46,393 nt of DNA from Hymenobacter sp. IS2118 (GTDB lineage Bacteria; Bacteroidota; Bacteroidia; Cytophagales; Hymenobacteraceae), in NCBI RefSeq assembly GCF_000715495.1, contig NZ_JNLX01000187.1:1-46393 (forward strand), in the 5' to 3' direction. Positions 39,501-46,393 of this stretch are shown here, piece after piece (position 1 is the first letter of the stretch; the number at the start of each line of letters is the position of its first letter). The notes below the pieces were generated by a model. The model did no database searches. It was not told the DNA's origin and worked only from the letters and a program-made list of their open reading frames with translations. The position numbers and the translations under genes are program-made.

Positions 39501-42338
39501 TCAGCGCAACACAACCGAACGGGTTACCACCCGATTGGTGCCGATGGCGCGTACCAGGTACAAGCCCGGTTGCAGTCCGGCCAGGTTGGTTTCGAACTGC
39601 TTGCCCGTAGCCGAGAAGCTCTTCACCAGCCGGCCGGTCATGTCCAGTACCTGCACCTTGGCCGGGCCGAAACCTTGAGGTAATACTACCTGCAGCGGCC
39701 CCTCGGTTGGGTTGGGGTACGCTACGAAATCCACGGCTCGGGCGCTGGCCCGAGTGGGCAGCAGCGTGGTGGCGTACGCTATGGTTGCCGACTCGGACGC
39801 GTCCTGCAATTGTAATAAGGTAGGGGCCGACAGCATGGCAAAGGCTACGATGGTTGAGTCGCCGGGCGCCAGCGTGCTTATCCGGGTGCCAATTACCTGC
39901 GATACGTCGGTGCCATCGGGAAGGCCGGCGTTGCTTTGGGCAGTTCCGCTGCTCAGAGTTATGAACTTTTCGGCAGGAGAAAAGCCATCTGCTAAGCTGA
40001 GAGAGCTCCCGGCAGGGGCATTATTGTCAATTGAATACACCGTGGGCGAGCCACCCTGCAACAGTTGCACCCCCGCGTAGATGGCGGGCAGCGAAGGCGT
40101 ATTCTGTTGGCCCAGGGCATAGCAATAGCCCAGGGAGCGGGAGTCGTCCCAGGCGGCGGCGTTGCGGGCGGAGCCGTCCTGCGTGGGCACGTCCCAATCC
40201 ATGAACAAGCCCGCGTAGAGCGGTTTCAGCGTATCGGCCGTGAGGTTTTTGAGCGTGTATTCCAGCACCACAAAATCGCGCCGGCCAGGCGAAGACCAGG
40301 CGTAGGCCCGCAGGCGTACGCCAACCCCCACGCTGCGGGCAAGGTTGCCGGCGGCGGGAATGCTGTCCTGAAACAGGGCGCGCGCCTCCTGGTCGGCGCG
40401 GGGGCCGGGCTGCAGGCGCACCACCTGGGCGCTGTTGAAAAACGACTGCCGCGCCGCGCCTGACCTAGTGCGCAGCCGGTCCGAGACGCGGGTGGGGCTT
40501 GTGGCTAGAATCAGGCCGCCTTCGCTGAGAATATTGCCGCTGCCCCGATACGTGACGCCGGTGCCAATGGTGCCAGACAGGTCGTCAAAAGCCAGGTTGC
40601 CGCGACTGGTCAGGGTCACGTTAAGGTCGTTGGCATCCAGCACCACGTAGTCAGGATTGAGCACGAGCTCCACCAATTGTTCGGATTCGTACCCGTCGTC
40701 GCCCGTGAGGTGGTAGCGCAACGTGGCCGTGGTGTTGAGCGGAATACCGCTGCTGGCCACCGCCAGCCGGAACGGGTTGAGCGTGTTGTTCAAGCTGGCC
40801 AGGGAAGCCATGTCGCCCAGCACGAACAAGCCTTGCTGAATGCTGATATGGGGCGAGAGGGACGTGAGCGTAACGGTGAGGCCGGCAATGGGCTGCAGCA
40901 GGTTTTGCACGGCCACGCTCAGCCGGATGGTGTCGCCGGCGAGGTACACGGCGCGGGCCGGCACAAAAGTGCTGGTTACTACCCGGGCTTCCCGGCTGGG
41001 CTCAGTCAGGGCCCGGAACACGTTAAGCCGGCCGGTGCCCATGAGGTCTTTCCAAGCCGCATTGGCCGGCAGGTTATCCACTTTGTCGGTGGTTTGCCGC
41101 AGCTGGGCTGCTACTTGGGAGGCCGATAAAAGTGGGAATTTCCAGCGTACTAGTGCCGCGGCGCCTGCCACCAGGGGTGCGGCAAACGAGGTGCCGCCCA
41201 CGGCCACGTAATCTGCGTCGGCCTGCCCGCCGCCCGATTTTGCGTGGTAGCCCTGCGTGGTAAGGATGCTAACGCCGGGCGCTACTAAATCGACCCGGTG
41301 GCTGAAGGTGGCGTTGGGGCTTTTCTGGTCGGTGCTGCTCACGCCCGATACCGACAGCACGTGCTCGTAGGAAGCCGGGTAGAACATCAGGTCGGCGTTG
41401 GTATTGCCGGCGGCGGCTACCAGCACGGCGTCGCGGTTCACGGCGGCGTAGGTCATGGCGTCCTGTTCGAGCCGGGAATAGCCACCCGGCGCGCCCCAGC
41501 TCATGTTGATGACCTTGCAATTGTGGTCGGCCGCGTACACGACGGCCTCAATGCCCGCGAAATTGCCTGTGGGAGTGTTCGAGTAAATGTTGAGCGGCAG
41601 GAACCGGCATTTGTTGCCCATGCCCGCGATGCCCACGCCGTTGTCGGTGTGGGCCGAAGACACGCCGGCTACCAGCGAGCCGTGAATAATTTTGATGTCG
41701 TAGCCGGGGTCGTTGTCGTTGTTGGCCAGGTCCCAGCCGTTGAAGTTGTCCACGTAGCCGTCGCCATCGTCGTCGATGCCGTTGACGGGGTCGGCGTAGT
41801 TGTACTTAATCTGTTGGCGCAAGTCTTGGTGCGTCAGGCGCACCCCGCCATCGGTGATGCCGATGACAATGGAGCTGTCACCGCGGGTAATATCCCAGGC
41901 CCGATAAGCCTTAATCTGCTTCAGATAATACTGGCTTTTCGACAGGCTGGTGAGCGTAGAGTCAGCCATCGGGTCGTTGGGCTGATATTGCGGGTAGCGG
42001 ACGTAGTGCGGCTCCACGTATTCGACCGCCCCGGTCGCCAGCAGCACCGTGCGAACGCGCTCCAGCGTGACGGTGGTGGGCACCTGGAACTGGTAAATGC
42101 CGCGCAGGTCCACGCTGCCGGGCTTTTCAATATTGGGCGGCAGGGTGCGAAGAAATTTCTGCCGGACGTCGGTGGCCCCCAGGGTGCGCAGCGCGGCCTC
42201 CAGTGCGGCTGGCTGCCGGCCCGGCTTCAGCTTCAGCGCGAAGCGGCCGGGCACGGTAGGAGGGCCAGCCGCCGCCGCTGCCGACCACCCCAGCGCTAGT
42301 AGCACGACAAATAATAAGGAGCGTAACATGTTTTCCAT
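39501..42338 (-). CDS. Subtilisin-like (S8) protease with T9SS type A sorting domain
   Basis: Secreted serine protease of 945 residues. A signal peptide (about 1-24) is followed by an inhibitor-like pro-region with FALKLKPGRQPAALEAAL and AVEYVEPHYVRYPQY. The catalytic triad is D163 (GITDGG), H219 (IIHGSLVAG) and S384 (GGTSFAAPLVAGAAAL), with the oxyanion-hole Asn in AAAGNTN. A calcium-like loop DDDGDGYVDNFNG follows the Asp. After a beta-rich middle, the last 75 residues (FVAYPNPTEGPLQV, LDMTGRLVKSF, GLYLVRAIG...VVLR) are the type A sorting domain. It is probably an extracellular nutrient protease. ATG 42338 is used; ATG 42329 (MLRSLL) is also good. Confidence 0.94.
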   Translation of the reverse strand: MENMLRSLLFVVLLALGWSAAAAAGPPTVPGRFALKLKPGRQPAALEAALRTLGATDVRQKFLRTLPPNIEKPGSVDLRGIYQFQVPTTVTLERVRTVLLATGAVEYVEPHYVRYPQYQPNDPMADSTLTSLSKSQYYLKQIKAYRAWDITRGDSSIVIGITDGGVRLTHQDLRQQIKYNYADPVNGIDDDGDGYVDNFNGWDLANNDNDPGYDIKIIHGSLVAGVSSAHTDNGVGIAGMGNKCRFLPLNIYSNTPTGNFAGIEAVVYAADHNCKVINMSWGAPGGYSRLEQDAMTYAAVNRDAVLVAAAGNTNADLMFYPASYEHVLSVSGVSSTDQKSPNATFSHRVDLVAPGVSILTTQGYHAKSGGGQADADYVAVGGTSFAAPLVAGAAALVRWKFPLLSASQVAAQLRQTTDKVDNLPANAAWKDLMGTGRLNVFRALTEPSREARVVTSTFVPARAVYLAGDTIRLSVAVQNLLQPIAGLTVTLTSLSPHISIQQGLFVLGDMASLASLNNTLNPFRLAVASSGIPLNTTATLRYHLTGDDGYESEQLVELVLNPDYVVLDANDLNVTLTSRGNLAFDDLSGTIGTGVTYRGSGNILSEGGLILATSPTRVSDRLRTRSGAARQSFFNSAQVVRLQPGPRADQEARALFQDSIPAAGNLARSVGVGVRLRAYAWSSPGRRDFVVLEYTLKNLTADTLKPLYAGLFMDWDVPTQDGSARNAAAWDDSRSLGYCYALGQQNTPSLPAIYAGVQLLQGGSPTVYSIDNNAPAGSSLSLADGFSPAEKFITLSSGTAQSNAGLPDGTDVSQVIGTRISTLAPGDSTIVAFAMLSAPTLLQLQDASESATIAYATTLLPTRASARAVDFVAYPNPTEGPLQVVLPQGFGPAKVQVLDMTGRLVKSFSATGKQFETNLAGLQPGLYLVRAIGTNRVVTRSVVLR

Positions 42339-42616
42339 CAAGCAGAAATGGCGTGTTGCAACAAATAGTCAGCACTAGTAAAGGTAACCACCTACGAGTT
42401 AATTCCACCCTTGGTGCGATGGACTATAAATAAAAGTCGTGGAACACGCAAATTCCCTGGCTCGCAGCGCCGACGGGTGCCCGTGAATGCCCCGGTGCGG
42501 CCGGTTTCAGGCGCGGCGGCGGGCCGCCCCAGCGGCCGGGGCGGGCGCCCTTCCGTAACTTGCGGCGCGGCAATTGGGCCGTTCCACCGTCATCTTTTGC
42601 ATACCTCCCACCCACG

Positions 42617-44272
42617 ATGATTGCCAAACACCAAGCCACCCTCGACGCCGCCGTGCAGGCCCTGCACGGGCGCACGTTCTTCGCCGCCTTCCCCGAAAAC
42701 CCCTCGCCCGACATCTACGGTGCCGATGCCGATGCCCAGGGCCGCGAAAAATTTGCCGCCATGCGCGGCCAGCGCTTTGCCGAGTTGCAACAGGGCGAAC
42801 CCCAGGGCTGGGCCGGCCAGGAAGAGTCGCCCTACGAGCAGCAGCCGCTGGGCGTCCAGTACCCGTTCTACGAGCCCGCCACCCTCGTCGCGAATGCCCA
42901 GGGCGCCTTTGATGAGTGGCGCAAGTTGAAGCCCGCCCTGCGTGCCTCGCTCCTCACCGAGGCGCTGGAAGGCATGCGCAGCCGCTTCTTCGAAATTGCC
43001 TACGCCACAATGCATACCACGGGCCAGGCCTACATGATGTCGTTTCAGGCTAGCGGCCCCCACGCCGCCGACCGGGCTCTGGAAGCCATCGCGGCTGGTT
43101 ACGAGGAGCAAACCCGCTTCCCCGAAGAAACCCGCTGGGAAAAGCCCATGGGCAAGTACAGCATCGCCCTGAACAAGACCTGGCGCGCCGTGCCCAAGGG
43201 CCTGGCTCTGGTCATCGGCTGCTCCACTTTCCCTACCTGGAACACGGTGCCGGGCATGTTTGCCTCGCTCGTTACCGGCAACCCCACCATCATCAAGCCC
43301 CATCCCAAGGCGGTGCTGCCCATTGCCATTGTGGTGGCCGAGGTGCAGAAAGTACTGGCCGAAAACGGTCTGAATCCCTGCATCTGCCAGCTGGCCGTGG
43401 ACGCCGATGACCGCCTCATCACCAAGGAACTGGCCGAAGACCCCGCCATCAAGCTGATTGACTACACCGGCGGCTCGCAGTTTGGCGAGTACGTGGAGGG
43501 CCTGAAGGGCAAAACGGTGTTCACCGAAAAAACCGGCGTCAACAGCATCATCCTCGATTCCTGCGCCGACCTCGACAAAGTGGCCCAGAACCTGGCCTTC
43601 TCCGTGAGCCTCTACTCGGGGCAGATGTGCACGGCGCCCCAAAACTTCTTCCTGCCCGAAACGGGGGTGAAAGTGGGCGACACGCAGGTGCCCTACGAGG
43701 AAGTGGTGCAGAAGCTGTCGGCCGCCATCACGGGCTTGGCCACCAACCCCAAGGCCGGCGCCCATGTGCTGGGCGCCATCCAGAACCCTGCCACCCAGGA
43801 GCGGGTGCAGCAGCTGGCTTTTGATGGCGGCCGCAGCATTCTGGCCTCCGGCACCGTGGACAATGCTACCTTCAAAAATGCCCGCACCTGCTCGCCCAGC
43901 ATCTTTGAGGTCGATGCCAGCCGGGTGGAGCAGTACAGCCAGGAGCTGTTCGGGCCCATTATGCTGATTATCAAAACCAAGGATACGCAGGAGAGCATCC
44001 GCTTGGCGGCGCAGCTGGCCCGCGAGCACGGCGCCATTTCCTGCGGCGCCTACACCACCGACCCGGCTATCAAGGAGCAGATTATGGACGAGATGAGCCT
44101 GGCCGGTACGCCCGTCAGCTTCAACCTCACCGGGGGCATCTACGTGAACCAGAACGCTGGTTTTTCCGACTTCCACGTCACTGGCGGCAACCCGGCCGGT
44201 AACGCCAGCTTCACCAACCCGGAGTTCGTCATCAAGCGCTTCACCTGGGTAGGCTTCCGGGAGCCCGCGTAA
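42617..44272 (+). CDS. paaN: PaaN-like aldehyde dehydrogenase
   Basis: Aldehyde-dehydrogenase superfamily enzyme of 551 residues, matching the stand-alone PaaN of the phenylacetate degradation pathway. It starts MIAKHQATLDAAVQAL and has FFAAFPENPSPDIYG, the NAD-binding part KGLALVIGCSTFPTWNTVPGM, TGNPTIIKPHPKAVLP and the catalytic Cys in SGQMCTAPQNFF. The general base in the glutamate motif is EKTGVNS, unlike classical ELGGK. No other paa genes are near. A terminator follows. TTG 42560 would add nineteen non-conserved residues, so ATG 42617 is used. Confidence 0.92.
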   Translation: MIAKHQATLDAAVQALHGRTFFAAFPENPSPDIYGADADAQGREKFAAMRGQRFAELQQGEPQGWAGQEESPYEQQPLGVQYPFYEPATLVANAQGAFDEWRKLKPALRASLLTEALEGMRSRFFEIAYATMHTTGQAYMMSFQASGPHAADRALEAIAAGYEEQTRFPEETRWEKPMGKYSIALNKTWRAVPKGLALVIGCSTFPTWNTVPGMFASLVTGNPTIIKPHPKAVLPIAIVVAEVQKVLAENGLNPCICQLAVDADDRLITKELAEDPAIKLIDYTGGSQFGEYVEGLKGKTVFTEKTGVNSIILDSCADLDKVAQNLAFSVSLYSGQMCTAPQNFFLPETGVKVGDTQVPYEEVVQKLSAAITGLATNPKAGAHVLGAIQNPATQERVQQLAFDGGRSILASGTVDNATFKNARTCSPSIFEVDASRVEQYSQELFGPIMLIIKTKDTQESIRLAAQLAREHGAISCGAYTTDPAIKEQIMDEMSLAGTPVSFNLTGGIYVNQNAGFSDFHVTGGNPAGNASFTNPEFVIKRFTWVGFREPA

Positions 44273-44291
44273 CGCTGGGTTCCGCTTAAGC

Positions 44292-44331
44292 AAAAAAGGC
44301 CGCCGCTTCCTGAGAAGCGGCGGCCTTTTTT
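44292..44331 (+). terminator. paaN terminator
   Basis: Perfect 18-base arms (AAAAAAGGCCGCCGCTTC and its complement) with loop CTGA and a six-T tail. Confidence 0.9.
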
Positions 44332-44402
44332 AGTTGTCAGTTGCTAGTCAATCGGTAGGTTGTTTCAATGCTAACAACTGACAACAAGCAACTGACAACT
44401 AA
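44330..44402. repeat. Inverted repeat after paaN
   Basis: Perfect 16-base arms TTAGTTGTCAGTTGCT (44330-44345) and AGCAACTGACAACTAA (44387-44402), with an extra partial copy (CAACTGACAAC) inside at about 44375-44385. It touches the terminator T tract. Confidence 0.85.
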
Positions 44403-44404
44403 AC

Positions 44405-44662
44405 TTAGAAGCCTTTGGAGTACGTGTAGGCTTTGGGGGATTTGGCGGTTTTAAATTTCTCCAGCCGATTTGGGGCGAAATCGATGGTGGGGCGAATGTT
44501 ATTTTCGGGCCGGAAGCGGGCTTTTGCCACGCGGCCTTGCGAAGACTCAGCAGCGTGTACGTAGTGGTGCTTGGCTTTCTGGCGTTTCTTGGCGGGGTCT
44601 TGGGCGAAGCTGGCCGAAGAAGCAAGGAAGGGAAGAACGAGGAGGAGGAGGAGCTTTTTCAT
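44405..44662 (-). CDS. Small secreted basic protein
   Basis: Protein of 85 residues with a clear signal peptide (MKKLLLLLVLPFLASSASFAQ, cut after about 21). The remaining 64 residues are basic and rich in Lys, His and Pro (KKRQKAKHHYV, FRPENNIRPTIDFAPNRLEKFK). No family recognised. The high basic charge would suit binding to nucleic acid, polysaccharide or the cell wall, which is only a guess. It converges with paaN. Confidence 0.72.
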   Translation of the reverse strand: MKKLLLLLVLPFLASSASFAQDPAKKRQKAKHHYVHAAESSQGRVAKARFRPENNIRPTIDFAPNRLEKFKTAKSPKAYTYSKGF

Positions 44663-44796
44663 GGAGATAACGGCTTAAAAAATAAAATAGAGGAGGGTTG
44701 GGAGGAGTTGGTTAGCAGCGCTTTCGGGCTTGCTTTGTGAGGCTGAAACGGAGACATGATTCAGGAGGTTACGGGTTTTGAAAAAATAAAATAATC

Positions 44797-45099
44797 CTAC
44801 AATATTTTCCGTAAGTCCTCTTTCAAATGTTCAATTTCCTGCCGCACCTGCGCCCAGATGCCGGGCTCGGAACCGTCGGCGGGAGTGGGGAACTGGACGA
44901 GCTGTTCGGCCAGGCGCGCGCGCTTGGTTTCCAGGGCCTCGGCGTGGGCCTGATAGGTGTTGGGCGACCCGGCCACCGTGGCGTGGACGCGGTTGTGCAA
45001 CGTCTGGATTTTAGTGTCCAGCTCGGCCAGGGCCTGATGCAGGTCGTGTTCGGAAAGCTGGGGTAGGCGCTGGCCGTGGGAACCGGGAGTGCTGGACAT
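44797..45099 (-). CDS. Coiled-coil hypothetical protein
   Basis: Soluble protein of 100 residues, almost entirely predicted helical. Heptad-like patterns occur in LPQLSEHDLHQALAELDTKI and LETKRARLAEQLV, and EIEHLKEDLRKIL at the end. The low complexity of contacts suggests oligomerisation. No domain recognised; no partner is suggested by neighbours. ATG 45099 is chosen because upstream codons look non-coding. Confidence 0.6.
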   Translation of the reverse strand: MSSTPGSHGQRLPQLSEHDLHQALAELDTKIQTLHNRVHATVAGSPNTYQAHAEALETKRARLAEQLVQFPTPADGSEPGIWAQVRQEIEHLKEDLRKIL

Positions 45100-45272
45100 G
45101 GCGAAGGAAAACAGGAGGAGTGAACAAGCAAAACGGGCGGCCTTGTTGTACTGCCTTTCGCCCCGAAAAGATGCCCGCAGTACATCGCGTCCCTAGCCGT
45201 GTACAGACGGGGGCCAGCACAAGCGAAACGAAAGCATAACGCTGGCTAATCCTAGTGCTCACAGGAGGCCGG

Positions 45273-45280
45273 TAGTTTTG
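45273..45280 (+). promoter_or_regulatory. TAGTTTTG -7 box before the TonB-like gene
   Basis: Exact TAnnTTTG in the context GGTAGTTTTG, 28 bases before ATG 45309. Confidence 0.55.
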
Positions 45281-45308
45281 GGTCGTAGAATTTAATTCGG
45301 CCAAGCCC

Positions 45309-45767
45309 ATGCTCCAGTATCTTGTTTCAGCCAGTGTACTACTAACGGTAGTGGCTGGGCAGGCCAGCGGCCAAACGGTTTCGCTGGCCCCCCTAGTTGA
45401 GGCCTTTGAACCTGGCGGCTTGGCCAGCCCCGTGGTGTCCCTTGTGCCCGCCGCCGTGTACTTTACCGCCGATGAGATGCCGGCCTTCCCCGGTGGCGAC
45501 GCGGCCCTGGTGAAATTTCTGGCCCGCAAACTCAATTACCCGGCCGCCGCCCTCGACCGCAACCTCTCGGGCAAGGTCTACCTCACGTTTACCGTCGACC
45601 CCGAAGGCCGCCTGCACAACCCGCGCGTCGTGCGCGGCCTCGGCTCCGGCCTGGATGAAGAAGCCCTGCGCCTCGTGCGCCTCATGCCTTGGTGGAACCC
45701 CGGCAAAATCAACGGCCAGCCCGTGTGGGTGACGTTGACGATGCCCATCGGCTTCCGCGCCCTGTGA
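45309..45767 (+). CDS. TonB C-terminal domain protein
   Basis: Protein of 152 residues with an N-terminal hydrophobic segment (1-22, QYLVSASVLLTVVAGQASGQ) that may be a signal peptide rather than an anchor. The C-terminal part PAFPGGDAALVKFLARKLNYPAAA, SGKVYLTFTVDPEGRLHNPRVVRGLGSGLDEEALRLV and MPWWNPGKINGQPVWV is the TonB C-terminal domain pattern of Bacteroidota. It lacks the long proline-rich spacer of true energy transducers, so it may act in the periplasm with another function. Confidence 0.88.
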   Translation: MLQYLVSASVLLTVVAGQASGQTVSLAPLVEAFEPGGLASPVVSLVPAAVYFTADEMPAFPGGDAALVKFLARKLNYPAAALDRNLSGKVYLTFTVDPEGRLHNPRVVRGLGSGLDEEALRLVRLMPWWNPGKINGQPVWVTLTMPIGFRAL

Positions 45768-45848
45768 GCCGCGAATGAGAGTGGGTTGTGTGGCTGAGCC
45801 TTCATTAATAAGCCTTCGCGCTACGCCGGCCACGGCACTACCTTCTGT

Positions 45849-46393
45849 TTATACCTCCCCGAACGAACTCGGCAGGCCCGCTTCCCGTGCCAGCGGCGCG
45901 GCGCCCGATTGCCACAGGGCCGCCAGTACGGCGTTGGCGGTGGGCGCCAGCTCCACGTGGTAGTCTTCGTGCAGGCGGGCGGTTTGCCGCAGGGCCTCGT
46001 GGGTGCGTTTGGTGAGGTGCTGGAGCAGCGGCTGGGTGGGGCCGTGCAGCCGGCCCGTGATTTCCGGCTGGTGCCGGAACACGTTGGCCAGCAGCCGCCA
46101 GCTCAGCTCGGTTTCGCCAAACAGGTCCTCGGTTACCTTGGCGTGGTAGGCCAGCCGGGCTTGGAGCTGCCGCAGTATCACGAGCAGGTCGTTGGGCGTT
46201 TGGTGGAAGCCCCGCACCGGGTCGTCGACCTGAGCGCGGAGGGCGGCGCGGCGGCTTTCCAGCGCGTCGGGGCCTTCGAGCAGGCGGTAGGCGAGCTGCT
46301 CGATGAGCAGGGCGTCCTGGCCTACGAGGCGGGCCAGGAGCTGGTCTTTCTCTTTTTGCGGAAGTTGGAAGAGGGCGCGGCGCAGGTCGGGTG
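45849..46393 (-). CDS. Helical hypothetical protein, 5' end outside window
   Basis: Open frame from the right window edge to the stop at 45849; at least 180 residues. The visible part reads PDLRRALFQLPQKEKDQLLARLV, then LLIEQLAYRLLEG, and ends with LWQSGAAPLAREAGLPSSFGEV. It is helical and charged. A GTG at 46217 is in frame but internal to the conserved-looking region, so the true start is probably upstream. Similar-looking small helical proteins occur in related bacteria, some with unreliable dUTPase labels; function unknown. Confidence 0.65.
   Translation of the reverse strand, partial: PDLRRALFQLPQKEKDQLLARLVGQDALLIEQLAYRLLEGPDALESRRAALRAQVDDPVRGFHQTPNDLLVILRQLQARLAYHAKVTEDLFGETELSWRLLANVFRHQPEITGRLHGPTQPLLQHLTKRTHEALRQTARLHEDYHVELAPTANAVLAALWQSGAAPLAREAGLPSSFGEV

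Noticed and set aside
42590..44293. An open frame of about 570 codons antisense to paaN
   Set aside because: Shadow of a well-supported gene, with the His/Gly-rich bias of a reversed GC-rich frame.

Overview
The window looks like a chromosomal segment of a GC-rich member of the Bacteroidota, most like Hymenobacter or a close relative in the Cytophagales. The evidence is the type IX secretion (T9SS) signatures (two gliding-motility-type C-terminal domains, one type A sorting domain, a PorP/SprF-family protein), a three-gene succinate dehydrogenase of the Bacteroidota type, TlpA-like lipoproteins, and repeated matches to the Bacteroidota promoter box TAnnTTTG just upstream of genes. The genus is inferred from this combination; no rRNA, tRNA or CRISPR array was seen.

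Layout. 1-961: the 5' part of an IS481-type transposase that leaves the window on the left. 1083-4757: a DbpA-like RNA helicase, a YihY/BrkB membrane protein, a DUF2062 membrane protein and an FMN reductase. 4868-8678: the sdhC-sdhA-sdhB operon with promoter and terminator, carrying an AT-rich palindrome between sdhA and sdhB. 8896-14317: a large secreted T9SS protein, then fabD and a glycosyltransferase-like membrane protein. 14626-19195: a SprF-like protein and its large adhesin partner. 19327-25639: folK overlapping an alpha/beta hydrolase gene, a polyprenyl diphosphate synthase, a Crp-like regulator, a DoxX-like protein, two small genes that both look frameshifted, and a cytochrome P450. 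25684-29980: a tandem universal stress protein, then three tandem TlpA-type lipoprotein genes, of which only one keeps its thioredoxin domain. 30217-38722: aconitase, a TPR protein, an AraC regulator / luciferase-domain / NmrA operon, an EcsC protein, a Dph6-like PP-loop enzyme, a TIGR02117 protein and a small conserved protein. 38734-39500: a gene-poor, lower-GC stretch. 39501-46393: a secreted subtilisin-like protease, PaaN, small proteins, a TonB-like protein and a partial helical protein.

Working together: sdhCAB and aconitase are TCA-cycle genes; polyprenyl synthase probably supplies the menaquinone side chain that SdhCAB reduces; fabD and folK serve fatty-acid and folate synthesis. The secreted CHU_C proteins and the protease depend on a T9SS encoded elsewhere. 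Three-gene adjacency (AraC, luciferase-domain, NmrA) suggests a small stress or redox operon.

Most interesting parts: the tandem lipoprotein family with conserved ends, swapped AT-rich middles and loss of the catalytic domain; two long perfect hairpin repeats (12025-12112 and 14444-14537) that differ by changes matched in both arms, each inside a second, unrelated inverted repeat; a dyad in the aconitase promoter and another in the P450 promoter; and a 12-bp direct repeat bracketing the SprF/adhesin pair. No clearly new defence or biosynthetic system was found.
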